Shown one piece after another: positions 4,948-5,209 of a stretch of DNA of 5,209 bases (positions are counted from its first letter, which is position 1; each line of letters begins with the position of its first letter). Below the pieces are notes generated by a model. It worked only from the letters and a program-made list of their open reading frames with translations. It was not told where the DNA came from and did not search any database. Where the stretch lies: NCBI GenBank assembly GCA_030617085.1, contig JAUWWB010000083.1:1-5209 (forward strand). Reading direction: 5' to 3'. A program made the position numbers and the translations under genes. Source of the stretch: Candidatus Omnitrophota bacterium. GTDB lineage: Bacteria; Omnitrophota; Gorgyraeia; Tantalellales; Tantalellaceae.

Positions 4948-5209
4948 ATGATACAGCGAAGAAAAACCAGGACGGTCACCGTCGGCAATGTCAAGATCGG
5001 GTCGGATCATCCGGTGGTTATCCAGTCCATGGCCAAGACGGATACCGCGGATGTGGACGCTACGGTCCGGCAGATACGTGAGCTGGAGGCGCGCGGGTGC
5101 GAGCTGGTGCGCGTCGCGGTGAAGCACATGGAAGCGGCGCGGGCGATATCATCTATCAGGCAAAGCATAAACATCCCTCTCGTGGCGGACATACATTTTG
5201 ACTGCGGCC
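4948..5209 (+). CDS. ispG: 4-hydroxy-3-methylbut-2-enyl diphosphate synthase, 5' part
   Basis: Penultimate MEP-pathway enzyme (also called GcpE): reductive ring opening of MEcPP to HMBPP using a [4Fe-4S] cluster. Only the first 87 codons are in the window; the reading frame is open at the edge. The visible part is the start of the N-terminal TIM barrel: TVTVGNVKIGSDHPVVIQSM (9-28), the TDTADVDATVRQI stretch, GCELVRVAV and NIPLVADIHFD, all typical of the family. The cluster-binding cysteines lie in the missing C-terminal part. The ATG at 4948 is the first possible start; a GTG at 4931 is out of frame and runs into a stop. There is no good Shine-Dalgarno; GTGAT (4940-4944) is the only partial match. 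With dxr it places two MEP steps in one cluster. The gap to rseP is 72 bases and holds two palindromic elements. Confidence 0.95.
   Translation, partial: MIQRRKTRTVTVGNVKIGSDHPVVIQSMAKTDTADVDATVRQIRELEARGCELVRVAVKHMEAARAISSIRQSINIPLVADIHFDCG

Overview
The window reads as a stretch of chromosome from an uncultured, diderm (outer-membrane) bacterium with moderately high GC. An OmpA-type lipoprotein with a peptidoglycan-binding domain argues for an outer membrane. Isoprenoid synthesis is by the MEP pathway (dxr, ispG). Coding sequence is rich in AGG (Arg) and ATA (Ile) codons, and the gaps carry several families of palindromic intergenic repeats. This combination resembles metagenome-derived Omnitrophota or related candidate phyla; that placement is inference and not proven by anything here.

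Layout, all on the + strand: (1) 1-83, an AT-rich leader with short direct repeats. (2) 84-770, a lipoprotein with a C-terminal OmpA/MotB domain. (3) 771-1026, a 256-base gap with an intrinsic terminator and then a large imperfect inverted repeat built from CACAGAG units. (4) 1027-4875, uppS, cdsA, dxr and rseP, with uppS/cdsA and dxr/rseP overlapping. (5) 4948 to the window end, the 5' part of ispG. The two junctions of this cluster that do not overlap (cdsA-dxr and rseP-ispG) are each filled with palindromic repeats. One 26-base repeat occurs at both, each time placed so that its own TAG is the stop codon of the gene before it.

The genes form the classical envelope/isoprenoid cluster. Dxr and IspG catalyse two steps of the MEP pathway to IPP/DMAPP. 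UppS condenses IPP into undecaprenyl diphosphate, the carrier lipid precursor for peptidoglycan and surface glycans. CdsA makes CDP-diacylglycerol for phospholipids, and RseP is a membrane-embedded site-2 protease. The lipoprotein upstream is a separate unit, closed off by a terminator. In many bacteria frr/pyrH sit before uppS; here they do not.

I see no defence system, CRISPR array, insertion sequence with a transposase, tRNA or rRNA, and nothing that looks like an undescribed multi-gene system. The unusual content is in the intergenic repeats and in several substitutions at normally conserved positions of Dxr and CdsA.
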